Assembly (NCBI GenBank): GCA_003021725.1
Contig: PXRA01000061.1
Location: forward strand, 22,618-65,046
Length of the DNA stretch: 42,429 nt
Direction of reading: 5' to 3'
Origin: Halobacteriales archaeon QH_8_64_26
GTDB lineage: Archaea; Halobacteriota; Halobacteria; Halobacteriales; Halococcaceae
Shown here: one piece after another, positions 16,849 to 25,622 of the stretch
How positions within the stretch are numbered: position 1 is the first letter of the stretch
How the letters are laid out: each line of letters starts with the position of its first letter
Notes under the pieces: model-generated
Told to the model about the DNA's origin: nothing
Database searches by the model: none
The model's input: the letters and a program-made list of their open reading frames with translations, nothing else
Position numbers and translations under genes: made by a program

Positions 16849-17715
16849 ATGGTACCGGACGGGGAGCCAACGAAATCGCTCGGCGACGGGGCGACAACGC
16901 CGGCTACCCAGGCCGACGGGGGCGTCGATACGGCCGCCGGGACCGGCACCGGCACCAGTTCGGCATCGACCTACGACGGTACCGGGACGCCATCCGCACC
17001 GGTCGAGGACGAGGAGATGCCCCTCGGCGAGCACATCGAGGAGATGGTTCGACGGCTCGGGGTCGTCCTCGTGTTGATGGCGCTCGTGAGTGCGGTCGTC
17101 TTTCCCTTCGGCGAGCGGATCATTAACTTCCTGTGGTACGCGATCTTGCCGAACACCACCGCCGCCGCCCCGCGGCTGTACGAACCGCTCGCGTTGATCC
17201 TCGCCCGGCTCAAGGTCGCAACGCTCGCGGGCTTTGTCCTCGCGCTCCCGATGTTCGTCTATCAGACCTACCGCTTTATGCGCCCCGGACTCTACCCAGA
17301 GGAGCGCAAGTACTACCTCGCGGCGGTTCCGACGAGCCTCGTCCTTGCGACGATCGGCGTGCTATTCGCCTTTTATCTCATCCTGCCGGCGATCTTCACG
17401 TACTTCCTCACTTACACCGAGCCGGTTGCCGATATCGCTTTCAGCCTCACCGATACCTTCGGGCTGATGGTACTGCTCATGGGCGCGTTTGCACTCATCT
17501 TCCAGATTCCCCTCTTCATTATGCTCGCGATCATGATGGGGCTTACCACTCGCACCTGGCTCGTCGACCGCCGGCTGTACTTCTGGGGGGCCTTTGCGGG
17601 GATCGCCTTCATTTTCAGCCCCGACCCGACCGGGATGGCCCCGATCCTCGTCGCTGTCACGATGATCGGCCTGTTCGAGGGGACGCTGTTTTTACTCAGG
17701 TGGACCGGGAACTAA
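16849..17715 (+). CDS. tatCo: Sec-independent translocase TatC (TatCo)
   Basis: 288 residues. After a Thr/Gly/Asp-rich N-terminal extension (about 1-50) comes the family start MPLGEHIEEMVRRL (about 54-67), then six membrane segments. The TatC core is seen in LALPMFVYQTYRFMRPGLYP and FSLTDTFGLMVLLMGAF. The final loop FSPDPTGMAP matches the region before the last helix. It is the single-domain Tat receptor of haloarchaea, working with TatA in export of folded proteins. The divergent arrangement with tatCt matches the known haloarchaeal tat locus. Start ATG 16849 follows a GTG directly and fits the TATA spacing. Confidence 0.93.
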   Translation: MVPDGEPTKSLGDGATTPATQADGGVDTAAGTGTGTSSASTYDGTGTPSAPVEDEEMPLGEHIEEMVRRLGVVLVLMALVSAVVFPFGERIINFLWYAILPNTTAAAPRLYEPLALILARLKVATLAGFVLALPMFVYQTYRFMRPGLYPEERKYYLAAVPTSLVLATIGVLFAFYLILPAIFTYFLTYTEPVADIAFSLTDTFGLMVLLMGAFALIFQIPLFIMLAIMMGLTTRTWLVDRRLYFWGAFAGIAFIFSPDPTGMAPILVAVTMIGLFEGTLFLLRWTGN

Positions 17716-17764
17716 CCAAGCCGTTCACCAACTAGAGACGCCGTATCCCGAACGATGCCGTAGA

Positions 17765-17771
17765 CTTATAC
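17765..17771 (+). promoter_or_regulatory. TATA box for the small membrane protein gene
   Basis: CTTATAC is centred 27 nt before ATG 17795. Confidence 0.5.
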
Positions 17772-17794
17772 TGCCGTATTTCGATTGACACGAT

Positions 17795-18133
17795 ATGAGT
17801 CAGCTATTCGACTCCTTTCCATACCCTCAACTCGTTGTTTTTCTCGAAATATTCCCTGCCGCTTTTTCGAGCTTCCTACTGGAACCGTTCGGTGCTGTTC
17901 TCGTGATTGCTGCTTGGGGAACACTGAGTGTTACATCCTGGTACGTCGGACGGCGACTGGGTTCGTTCGGTTGGTTGTTATTTTCGATGGCGGCCGGAGT
18001 CCTGCTATCGTTAGGAGTCGCGAACGATATCCTCACCCTCACTGCGCTCTTCGGTCTGTTGGTGTGTGGACTCTGTCTCGTTTTCGCTGATCTCTACTAC
18101 AACAGTCGCTATGAAGCGGACGCTGCTACCTGA
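17795..18133 (+). CDS. small membrane protein of unknown function
   Basis: 112 residues with three hydrophobic segments (about 12-46, 52-76 and 78-101) and a short polar end. I recognise no family. Its DNA is clearly less G+C-rich than the neighbours, with many TTT, ATT, TTA and CGA-type codons, which may mark recent acquisition. A well-placed TATA box and an ATG without Shine-Dalgarno support expression as a leaderless message. It lies downstream of tatCo on the same strand but with its own promoter. Confidence 0.65.
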   Translation: MSQLFDSFPYPQLVVFLEIFPAAFSSFLLEPFGAVLVIAAWGTLSVTSWYVGRRLGSFGWLLFSMAAGVLLSLGVANDILTLTALFGLLVCGLCLVFADLYYNSRYEADAAT

Positions 18134-18185
18134 CAGTCGGTTTCGGACCGCATGACGGCTCCCGGACTTAGCGTTGCATCCGCAA

Positions 18186-18421
18186 GTGATCACTGGGAGC
18201 AAGCGGTTCGCCGGCGACGAGCGGTCGGAGACCGCGAGGAGCCGGCTTTTTATACATTGGTCGTTCTCGTTCGCTGCGCTCACTCACGAGAACAGAGTTT
18301 TGGAGGGGTGGTGGGCGAGTAGCGAGGAACCGAAGCTCCCTCGGACCATTCGAACGGGCCTGCGGCCCGCGAGCAGATGCCAAGACGGCGAACCGTCTTG
18401 TAGCAGGAAAGAGGTACGTAC
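18186..18421. repeat. intergenic cluster of perfect hairpins between convergent genes
   Basis: The gap between the small membrane gene and fusA holds several perfect inverted repeats: GTGATCAC (18186-18193); GCGGTC/GACCGC with GGA loop (18221-18235); GTTCTCGT/ACGAGAAC with a 15-nt loop (18263-18293); CGGGCC/GGCCCG with TGC loop (18355-18369); and CAAGACGG/CCGTCTTG with CGAA loop (18381-18400). No coding frame is convincing. They may act as terminators for the two convergent genes or as dispersed palindromic repeats. Confidence 0.7.
18247..18256 (+). promoter_or_regulatory. orphan TATA-like element
   Basis: TTTTTATACA lies in the hairpin cluster, with no protein gene downstream on the plus strand. 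A transcript from about 18280 would include the last two hairpins, so a small RNA is possible but unproven. Confidence 0.3.
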
Positions 18422-20608
18422 TTAGAAGTAATCAACCGCCGGCGGCAGCTCTAACTTCATCCCCTTGCGTTCTCTGATCTCACTGATCTTATCAGGCTGG
18501 AGGTTATCGGCCATCACCTGGAAGCCGGCGTTCTCGGTGTTCCAGGAAGCTCGGCCCTCCGTCGCGGAGCGGATGTCACTGGAGAAGCCGATCATCTCCT
18601 CGACCGGCGCGACGCCCTCGACGACCATCAGGTCGCCCTCCTGATACATGTCGTCGACCCGACCCCGGCGTCCCTGGATCTCGCCGGAGGCCGGCCCCAT
18701 GTGCTCGGAGGGCACGTCAATGCGCACGTCCTGAATCGGTTCGAGCAGGGCGATACGGCCGTCGATGAGCGAGCGATGGACGGCTTCTCGCGTAGCCGGG
18801 ATCACCTGCGCGGGACCCCGGTGGATGGCGTCCTCGTGCAAGCGGGCGTCCTCCAATCGGAGTAGCGTGCCCTGGACGGGTTCGGCAGCCAGCGGCCCGT
18901 CGTCGAGCGCTTCTTCTAATCCCTCGACGACGAGTTCCATCGTCTCGTTGAGATGCTGAATTCCTTTCGTGTCGTCGATGAGGATATTAGTGCCGTGGAT
19001 GTGCTCGACGTTCTGGCTGGTGTCCTTGTCCATGCCCGCTTCCTGGAGTTCCTCGCGGCGTTCGAGTTCGGGCATGTCCATCGAGATATCGCCGAGGCGG
19101 ATCTTCTCGACGATGTCTTCGAGGAGGGGTTCTGCGTGCAGATAGAAGCGGTTGTGCCGGTTGGGCGACATCCCCTCGACCGTATCGGAGGCCTGTCGGA
19201 TCGCCTCCCGGAAGACGACGATCGGTTCGCCGGTCGTGACCGGGATCCCCTGGTTGCGCTCGATGCGCTGGGTGATGACTTCGAGGTGGAGTTCGCCCTG
19301 CCCGGAGATGAGGTGCTCGCCGGTGTCCTCGTTGATCGTGATCTGGATCGTGGGGTCTTCCTTCGAGACCTGCCGGAGCGTCTCGATCAGCTTCGGCAGG
19401 TCGTCCATCGATTGGGCTTCCACGCTCTTGGTGATCACCGGCTCGGAGATGTGTTCGATCGACTCGAAGGGTGTCATCTCCACCGAGGAGACCGTCGAGC
19501 CGGCGATCGCATCTCGCAGCCCGGTGACGGCAGCGATGTTTCCGGCGGGAACGCGGTCGACCTCCTCGCGCTCGCCGCCCATGAAGATGCCGACCGACTG
19601 CACGCGGTTGGTGCCCGCAGTACCGGAGACGTAGAGCTCCTGGCCCATCTCGATGGTACCGGAAAACACCCTCCCGGTGGCGATCTCCCCGGCGTGGGGG
19701 TCGATCCCGATGTCGGTGACCATCATGACGAGTTCGCCCTCGTCGTCGACCAGTTGCATCGTCCCGGCGATATCGAGGGAATCGTCGCCGCGCCAGACCC
19801 GAGGGATACGGCGGGGCTGGGCGTCGACCGGGTTCGGGAAGTGCTCACAGACCATGTCGAGCACGACATTGGAGAGGGGTGTGCGCTCGTGGAGTTCTCC
19901 GCGCTCGCCGGCCTGTTCGAGTTCGATGATCTCCCCGAAGTCCATGCCGGTCGCCTGCATCGAGGGCATCGAGACGCCCCACTTGTAGAGTGCGGAGCCG
20001 AAGGCGACAGTGCCCTCCTCGACGCTTACCGTCCAGTCCTCGACGTCGTCCATGTCCTGGGTCATCCCTCGGATGAGTTCGTTGACGTCGTTGATGACGT
20101 TCAGCAGGCGGCGCTGCATCTCTTCGGGGCCCTCCTGGAGCTCGCTGATGAGGCGATCGACCTTGTTGATGAAGAGTGCGGGTTTGACGCCCTCTCGTAG
20201 CGCCTGGCGGACGACGGTCTCGGTCTGGGGCATCGCGCCCTCGACGGCGTCCACGACCACTAACGCGCCGTCGACCGCCCGCATCGCCCGCGTGACGTCA
20301 CCACCGAAGTCGACGTGACCCGGCGTGTCGATGAGATTGATGAGGTGATTGTTCTCACCGTACTCATGCGTCATCGAGACGTTAGCGGCGTCGATGGTAA
20401 TGCCCCGTTCCTGTTCGTCCTCCTCGGTATCCATCGCGAGCTGCTGGCCGGCGGTCTCGTTGCTAATCATGCCGGCACCGGCGAGTAAGTTGTCCGTGAG
20501 TGTCGTCTTCCCGTGATCGACGTGGGCGGCGATGGCGATGTTCCGGATGTTCTCCGGTCGGTCCATCAGCCGCTCACATTGCTGTACGATCTTCTTACGT
20601 CGGCCCAT
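18422..20608 (-). CDS. fusA: translation elongation factor 2 (EF-2)
   Basis: 728 residues, the usual archaeal length (aef2 in halophile annotation). The GTPase motifs are [10 protein letters not shown] (28-37), DTPGHVDFG (around 90-98) and NKVD. The C-terminal [13 protein letters not shown] holds His596, the expected diphthamide site. It translocates tRNA and mRNA on the ribosome. The N-terminus [15 protein letters not shown] is the conserved haloarchaeal start. In many haloarchaea EF-2 follows rps7; here it stands alone, with about 6.5 kb and six genes between it and rps7, and has its own promoter (CCTTTTTACG at 20631-20640). Confidence 0.98.
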   Translation of the reverse strand: MGRRKKIVQQCERLMDRPENIRNIAIAAHVDHGKTTLTDNLLAGAGMISNETAGQQLAMDTEEDEQERGITIDAANVSMTHEYGENNHLINLIDTPGHVDFGGDVTRAMRAVDGALVVVDAVEGAMPQTETVVRQALREGVKPALFINKVDRLISELQEGPEEMQRRLLNVINDVNELIRGMTQDMDDVEDWTVSVEEGTVAFGSALYKWGVSMPSMQATGMDFGEIIELEQAGERGELHERTPLSNVVLDMVCEHFPNPVDAQPRRIPRVWRGDDSLDIAGTMQLVDDEGELVMMVTDIGIDPHAGEIATGRVFSGTIEMGQELYVSGTAGTNRVQSVGIFMGGEREEVDRVPAGNIAAVTGLRDAIAGSTVSSVEMTPFESIEHISEPVITKSVEAQSMDDLPKLIETLRQVSKEDPTIQITINEDTGEHLISGQGELHLEVITQRIERNQGIPVTTGEPIVVFREAIRQASDTVEGMSPNRHNRFYLHAEPLLEDIVEKIRLGDISMDMPELERREELQEAGMDKDTSQNVEHIHGTNILIDDTKGIQHLNETMELVVEGLEEALDDGPLAAEPVQGTLLRLEDARLHEDAIHRGPAQVIPATREAVHRSLIDGRIALLEPIQDVRIDVPSEHMGPASGEIQGRRGRVDDMYQEGDLMVVEGVAPVEEMIGFSSDIRSATEGRASWNTENAGFQVMADNLQPDKISEIRERKGMKLELPPAVDYF

Positions 20609-20630
20609 TACCGACTCCTATCACGAGAAG

Positions 20631-20640
20631 CGTAAAAAGG
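20631..20640 (-). promoter_or_regulatory. TATA box for fusA
   Basis: CCTTTTTACG on the minus strand, centred about 28 nt before ATG 20608; it explains how EF-2 is transcribed away from the ribosomal protein genes. Confidence 0.55.
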
Positions 20641-20643
20641 GTA

Positions 20644-20766
20644 GTGTTTCGCGTGAGAGAGCCCGGAAGGCGAGCGAACGCGAAGCAGGGAGCGGGAAAA
20701 CAGGGTTTTCCCGAGCGACAGCGAGGGAAAGGGAGAGCAGTTCGCTGCGACCGTGTTTCACGCGAG
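20644..20766. repeat. intergenic hairpin and inverted-repeat element between fusA and the HEYSH gene
   Basis: CGGGAAAAC/GTTTTCCCG with a 3-nt AGG loop (20693-20713) is a 9-bp perfect hairpin. The element is bounded by TCGCGTGA (20649-20656) and TCACGCGA (20758-20765), reverse complements of each other, each preceded by GTGTT. The sequence between is rich in GCGAGCGA-type words. No open frame here looks coding. Confidence 0.6.
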
Positions 20767-20869
20767 CACGAGCGAGCGTGGCGGACGGTTGGAATCGACG
20801 AGCGACCACGAAACCGCAGGCCGGCGGGGCACAAGAGTCATACCCGGCCACACCCTGGTAGCTATAGAC

Positions 20870-21625
20870 ATGGACGTTCGCGTGCAGGGCCCCGCGCCGA
20901 CCGAGCCGTTCCTCGGGGCCGCAGACCTCTTCGAGACCGAACACGATCTCCGACTGCCCGTTCGCATCCAGGTCCGCGAGAACCCCGACGAGCGTACCTG
21001 GAGCGCTCACTACGACGACCATCACACGCTCAACATCTCCCAGCAAGCCGCCACGAGCGCGATGGCCCGGGAGCTCGCTTTGCATGAGTACTCCCACATG
21101 CGTCGCTACGAACAATCACACCCCTCACACACCCAATCGACCGCCGAAGCCCTCGCGCTGGCGCTCGCCGGCCGCTCGGTCGAACGCCGTAAGCTCGCAC
21201 ACTGCCACCAGATCGCCAATCACATGAAAGACATCTACGCCGACGACATCACGCTGGCCGTAGCACCCGCCGATAAGCTAGTGGCATTTCTCGAATCGAG
21301 CCTCGCGAGCGCGCTCGCCGACCGTCCCACCGAGTCACCGGGGAGGACCTGGCAGCGGCTCACGCCCGCCGCCGACCCGGATATAACTGCGGTCAATGCT
21401 GCTTTCGCGCTCGCGCTATGTGAACGGCACGACCTGCTCGACGCCGGCCACCGGATCTACGATCTCGCCCACGCGGCGGCGAACGACGCCCCGGAGGTCG
21501 GGCTCGAGGGATTCAAGTCCCGATTCCGTTCGCTCGCGCGCGACCCGGATCCGAGCCAGTATCGCAAGGCCCTGGTCGACGTTACCCGCCGGTACGCGCT
21601 GCACTCCGGGCACGCCGCCGATTGA
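20870..21625 (+). CDS. DUF5781-like protein with HExxH motif
   Basis: 251 residues. I recognise the haloarchaeal DUF5781-type family. Residues 72-76 read HEYSH (LALHEYSHMRRY), an HExxH zincin motif in a helix, which suggests a zinc-dependent peptidase fold; a third ligand could be Glu93 or His111/His113 (inference). Helical regions fill the rest. No signal peptide, so it is cytoplasmic. ATG 20870 starts the conserved N-terminus MDVRVQGPAP; the open frame upstream overlaps the hairpin element and is low-quality. It is divergent from fusA, about 260 nt apart. Confidence 0.72.
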   Translation: MDVRVQGPAPTEPFLGAADLFETEHDLRLPVRIQVRENPDERTWSAHYDDHHTLNISQQAATSAMARELALHEYSHMRRYEQSHPSHTQSTAEALALALAGRSVERRKLAHCHQIANHMKDIYADDITLAVAPADKLVAFLESSLASALADRPTESPGRTWQRLTPAADPDITAVNAAFALALCERHDLLDAGHRIYDLAHAAANDAPEVGLEGFKSRFRSLARDPDPSQYRKALVDVTRRYALHSGHAAD

Positions 21626-21772
21626 TCGAGAAGGGAAGCCGGGAACACGGAACACAGCGTCGTTCCAGTGCCTCGACGCCGCTCTCATCGATTGCTGTCC
21701 ACCTATCGAGGCGACGGCGAGAGCGATTTCCCAACGTTTTTGCCCGTTGTTGCCCAATTGTCCACCCGAATC

Positions 21773-22795
21773 GTGAGTATCATATCCGACATCAAAGACA
21801 AGCTCAACCAGGAGAGTACCCAGCAGGAAAGCGCCGGGATGGAGAAGAGCCCGGGTGACACCCGGATCTTCTTCGCGACCGACGTGCACGGCTCGACGGC
21901 CTGCTGGCGCAAGTTCATCAACAGCGCCGAGTTCTACGACGCGGACGTCCTGGTGCTTGGCGGGGACACGACCGGGAAGGCGATCTTCCCGATCATCGAC
22001 GAGGGCGATCGCTACACCTACACGCGCCAGGGCGAGGATCGCGAGATCACCGACGAGGAGGAACTCGAGGAGTTGCTCGACTCGCTGGAGGACACCGGCT
22101 ACTACCCCTACGTGATGGACGAAGAGGAATACGAGGGCCTCCAGAACGCCGAGGACGCACAGGAGCAGCAGGACGAGATCTTCCTCACCGAGATGAAAGC
22201 CCGCATCGAGGAGTGGATCGCCTTCGCCGAGGAGCGACTGGACGGTACTCCGGTGTACGTCTCGCCGGGCAACGACGATCCATTCGAGATCGACGAGATA
22301 TGGAGTTCCTCCGAGCAGGTCCATCTCGTCGAGGGCGAGGTCGTCGACATCGGTGAGGAATTCAAGATGGTCAGTACGGGCTGGACCGAACCCACCCCCT
22401 GGGACACCGATCGTGAAGAGGAACAGGAGGAACTGCGCGATCGCATCGAGGCGGTCGTCTCGAAGGTCGATAACTACGACCGGACGATCTTCAACTTCCA
22501 CGAGCCACCCTATAACTCCCAGCTGGACGAGGCACCGGAACTCGATGAGGACCTCCGGCCGAAGTTCGGCGCGCACTCGACCGAACCGGTCGGCAGCGGG
22601 GCCGTCCGGGAGGCCATCGAGGAGTACCAGCCACCCCTGACGCTGCATGGCCACATCCATGAGTCTCGCGGCCAGACGACGATCGGCGATACCGTTGCGA
22701 TCAACCCGGGCAGTGTCTACTCCGAGGCCTCCCTCCAAGGCGCGGTCGTCGACCTCAAACCCGAGGTCGAGGTCGTGAGTCTCGTCCGCGGGTAG
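21773..22795 (+). CDS. calcineurin-like metallophosphoesterase
   Basis: 340 residues from GTG 21773. The metal-site motifs are in family order: TDVHG (36-40), GGDTTGK (63-69), GNDD (166-169), NFHEP (241-245) and HGHIH (292-296). Between blocks two and three sits an acidic insert (about 75-145, Glu/Asp-rich). Family members cleave phosphomonoesters or phosphodiesters using two metals; the substrate is unknown. GTG 21773 is chosen because the frame upstream (to 21668) encodes an Arg/Ser-rich string unlike the family. The nucleotidyltransferase gene follows 81 nt after its stop, so they may act together. Confidence 0.83.
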   Translation: MSIISDIKDKLNQESTQQESAGMEKSPGDTRIFFATDVHGSTACWRKFINSAEFYDADVLVLGGDTTGKAIFPIIDEGDRYTYTRQGEDREITDEEELEELLDSLEDTGYYPYVMDEEEYEGLQNAEDAQEQQDEIFLTEMKARIEEWIAFAEERLDGTPVYVSPGNDDPFEIDEIWSSSEQVHLVEGEVVDIGEEFKMVSTGWTEPTPWDTDREEEQEELRDRIEAVVSKVDNYDRTIFNFHEPPYNSQLDEAPELDEDLRPKFGAHSTEPVGSGAVREAIEEYQPPLTLHGHIHESRGQTTIGDTVAINPGSVYSEASLQGAVVDLKPEVEVVSLVRG

Positions 22796-22838
22796 ACCCG
22801 ACGATAATGTCACTCGATCCAGCAACAGGCTTACTATA

Positions 22839-22880
22839 ATGAGCCAATCATTCATACGAACCGAGGTAGCAAGCTCGTGA
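22839..22880 (+). CDS. 13-residue upstream ORF overlapping the nucleotidyltransferase start
   Basis: ATG 22839 opens a 14-codon frame whose TGA (22878-22880) overlaps the GTG start of the next gene as GTGA. A Shine-Dalgarno-like GAGGT (22863-22867) lies inside it, 9 nt before the GTG, and a TATA-like TTACTATAA (22831-22839) overlaps its ATG. The overlap could couple translation, or be chance; if the TATA is the promoter the ATG would not be in the transcript. Confidence 0.2.
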   Translation: MSQSFIRTEVASS

Positions 22881-23656
22881 GCGATACCGACACCAATGCC
22901 GGGCCCGGCGTGGAGACCGAGCCCATAGAAGACCCGATCGAGGAAGGCGAACGGGTCATCGAGACGGCCGACGACCGGGATCTGATCGTCCGACTGATCG
23001 GCGGGACGGCGATCTACCAGCACGCAGAGACCGCCCGCGAACAACCCTTCAAGCGCGGGTATCGCGACGTCGATTTCGTCGCCACACGCGAGGACAAAGA
23101 CGAAGTGATCGAACTGATGAAAGATCTGGGCTACGACGCGAACAAGCGTTTCAATACCATGCGTCGCTTCCGCCTGGAGTTCACCGATCCGGTCAACGAG
23201 CGCAAGGCCGATTACATCATCGATAAGTTCGACTTCTGTCACTCCTGGAGCATGCGCGATCGGGTCGAGGAGGACTGCCCGACGATCCCGATCGAGGACC
23301 TCCTGCTCTCGAAACTCCAGATCGTCGAGGTCAGCGACCGGGACGCACGCGACATGATCGCGATGCTCGCCGATCACCCGGTCGAGGCAAGCGAGGACAC
23401 CGAGGTCATCGATCCCAGGTACGTCGCCGGTCTCTGTAGCGGGGACTGGGGGCTGTACAAGACAGTGACGATGAGCCTCGATCGGATCGAGGAGTACGTC
23501 GAGAACGACGACCTGCCGCTGGACGAAGGCGAAATTATAGAGCGGGTCGATGCGCTCTACAACGCGATCGAAGACGAATCGAAAAGCGTTCGCTGGAGGC
23601 TCCGATCGCTGGTCGGCGAGCGCCAGCAGTGGTACAAGCGTCCCGAACTCCAGTAA
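22877..23656 (+). CDS. nucleotidyltransferase-fold protein
   Basis: 259 residues. The polymerase-beta-like nucleotidyltransferase signature is visible: LIGGTAIYQH (40-49) and, after a charged stretch, RDVDFV (63-68) with Asp64 and Asp66. PIEDLLLSKLQ further on is typical of the AbiEii/MNT-like branch. The transferred nucleotide and target are unknown. Start GTG 22877 has a Shine-Dalgarno-like GAGGT 9 nt upstream, unusual here as most neighbours look leaderless. It follows the metallophosphoesterase on the same strand, a pairing that suggests addition and removal of a phosphate-linked group (inference). Confidence 0.75.
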   Translation: MSDTDTNAGPGVETEPIEDPIEEGERVIETADDRDLIVRLIGGTAIYQHAETAREQPFKRGYRDVDFVATREDKDEVIELMKDLGYDANKRFNTMRRFRLEFTDPVNERKADYIIDKFDFCHSWSMRDRVEEDCPTIPIEDLLLSKLQIVEVSDRDARDMIAMLADHPVEASEDTEVIDPRYVAGLCSGDWGLYKTVTMSLDRIEEYVENDDLPLDEGEIIERVDALYNAIEDESKSVRWRLRSLVGERQQWYKRPELQ

Positions 23657-23771
23657 CGTCTCTCTTTTCGACCACCGTCCGCCCGACGGCGTCGTCGGGA
23701 ACTCTCGGGTGAAGCCCGTATCGACGACTAACGAGCCGGCGGACGGATAAACCGAACGTCGCCGTCAGCAC

Positions 23772-23777
23772 AAAAAA
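23772..23777 (-). terminator. T6 tract after the APC permease gene
   Basis: A run of six A on the plus strand reads as T6 on the minus strand, about 70 nt past the permease stop. Oligo-T tracts are the usual archaeal terminators. Confidence 0.4.
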
Positions 23778-23845
23778 GGACAGCCGACCGCCACGCGTCG
23801 GTTTCTGATCCGCGCGTTCCGACTCTCGGTTCCCGGTTCGCCTTC

Positions 23846-25432
23846 TCAGTCCTTCGGGATCTCGGAGTGGATGTTGTCGAGATCGACGCCCTCCTGGGAG
23901 CGATAGTAGTTCATGATGAGGTAGACGATCGCTGAAAGGAGGAACAGCAGGCCGATGAATCCGGCCGACCGCACGTTATTGAGACCGTAGGCGTCGACGG
24001 TCGCCCAGAGGTAAAACACCGACAGTAGTATCGCCGCGTAGATTCCCGCGGCGATCGAGATGAGCGGCACCCCAGCGATCTCGTACTTCGAGATGGGGTT
24101 GCTCGAGAAGAGTTCGGGCCGCCGCCAGGGGAAGAGCATACAGGCGATCGTCGTGCCGAAGAAGGTGATCGCGATGCCGAAGGTCGCCGCCAGCGTCAGC
24201 GTCTGGAAGCCCGGCGCGAAGAAGTAGATGATCGTCAGCAGAAGCGCCGGGATCGCCGTCAGCAGGATGGCATAGACCGGCGTGTTGTACCGGCCTTTGA
24301 CCTCGGCGAAGAACTCGGGGATCGTACGGTCGAACGCTGCTGCGAAGGTGACTCGCGTCGAGGACAGAAAGACCGTCCCCGACCAGCCGAAGAACCAGCC
24401 ACCCATGAGGATCGCCATGAGCTTCGCGAGCGGGCCATTGCCCATCGCGATGGCGGCGAGCACTGTCGGCGAGGAGAGCCACTGCTGGGCCCCGGAGCCG
24501 ACGAAGAAGTTGTAGTTCAGTGCCTGATAGAACTGGTAGCCGATCGCCGAGTCGAACAGCGGCCACATGACGATTGCGACCGCGCCGGCGGCGATCAGCG
24601 CGGCCTCGAAGACGTTGAACATCTTTTTCCACTCGCCGGCTTCCCTGACTTCGCCGAACAGCGTCGAGCCCCAGACCGGCCACATGATCCAGAACAGCAA
24701 CATCGGGAACAGGCGGTAGGACGCCCCCCAGTTCAGATTGAACAGCGGCGCGAAGGTGACCTCCGTGCCCTGAAGGATGCCCTGATAAGTCATGTCCATC
24801 CCCCAGGCACTCATCTGGGAATCGAAGGCCGTCTGGAAGGAGGCAGGGTTCGTCGTCAGCAGGCCGCCGACGAAGATCGCGAGGCCGGCGACGCCGATGT
24901 AGAAGAAGGACTTCTGGATGCGCGCGTACCACTTCATCCCGAGGCTTACGTACACCGAGACGATCGCGACGACGAGCATCGAGGAGACGAACAACCCGAT
25001 ACCCGAGTTCCAGAAGTTCGCCAGTTCGACGAAGCCGAAAAGCGCCGAAATCGGGGCGAAGACGAGCCAGGAGAGGATCGACCCGTAGATCGGCACCCAT
25101 AACCAGAGTACGAACACCCAGCCAGGGAAGGAAAGCAACATGCCCCAGAAGCCACTTAACAGTCGGCTCTGCCAGACGTAATCGCCGCCGACGCGTGGCA
25201 TCGAGGACACCAGCGTCGCGAACACGGCGTTTTGCAGTGTCAGCACGACGACGGCGATGATCGTTGCTACTATGGGGCTCCCTTGTGGGATGAAGGAGTT
25301 AAAGGTCCAGATGTAGAACCCGAGCGTGACGATGTTGATCGACATAAACGCGTAGATCCACGCGTCGTATGACGACCAGTCACGAACGAGACCAGTCGCT
25401 TCGCGAACGAACAGGGTATCGTCTCCGGACAT
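23846..25432 (-). CDS. APC-superfamily amino acid permease
   Basis: 528 residues with about twelve membrane segments. The first helix region (IYAFMSINIVTLGFYIW) and SSMPRVGGDYVWQSRLL (about 75-91) match the amino acid-polyamine-organocation superfamily. The loop STRVTFAAAFDRTIPEFFA is another APC hallmark. The substrate cannot be predicted. A charged tail (SQEGVDLDNIHSEIPKD) ends the chain. It is flanked by convergent and divergent genes and so stands alone. A TATA-like GAGTTAAGTTGC lies at about 25461-25472 on the minus strand. Confidence 0.87.
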   Translation of the reverse strand: MSGDDTLFVREATGLVRDWSSYDAWIYAFMSINIVTLGFYIWTFNSFIPQGSPIVATIIAVVVLTLQNAVFATLVSSMPRVGGDYVWQSRLLSGFWGMLLSFPGWVFVLWLWVPIYGSILSWLVFAPISALFGFVELANFWNSGIGLFVSSMLVVAIVSVYVSLGMKWYARIQKSFFYIGVAGLAIFVGGLLTTNPASFQTAFDSQMSAWGMDMTYQGILQGTEVTFAPLFNLNWGASYRLFPMLLFWIMWPVWGSTLFGEVREAGEWKKMFNVFEAALIAAGAVAIVMWPLFDSAIGYQFYQALNYNFFVGSGAQQWLSSPTVLAAIAMGNGPLAKLMAILMGGWFFGWSGTVFLSSTRVTFAAAFDRTIPEFFAEVKGRYNTPVYAILLTAIPALLLTIIYFFAPGFQTLTLAATFGIAITFFGTTIACMLFPWRRPELFSSNPISKYEIAGVPLISIAAGIYAAILLSVFYLWATVDAYGLNNVRSAGFIGLLFLLSAIVYLIMNYYRSQEGVDLDNIHSEIPKD

Positions 25433-25622
25433 AGCCTTGAGAGAGGGATACCATGCTACAGCAACTTAACTCCCCGGTATGACGAAAGGCGGCAGTTACG
25501 GCCCGGCAACCGGGGGATCTGAGGTGATGAGCTCCGAGAGGACATCGTAGGAACCGGAGAAGGGAGATAACCGCCGACGAGTCCGTACGAACCGTTTTCA
25601 CCGTCGGGAACGCGGTAGCGGT

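Noticed and set aside
18186-18421. CRISPR array
   Set aside because: Palindromes differ in sequence and spacing; no repeat-spacer regularity and no cas genes in the window.
18174-18425. Plus-strand 83-codon frame in the hairpin cluster
   Set aside because: Overlaps hairpins and the orphan TATA; no haloarchaeal codon or residue bias.
18953-20200. 415-codon plus-strand frame opposite fusA
   Set aside because: EF-2 is unmistakable on the other strand.
21416-23377. 653-codon minus-strand frame opposite three genes
   Set aside because: It crosses two real plus-strand genes with catalytic motifs and their spacer; an antisense by-product.
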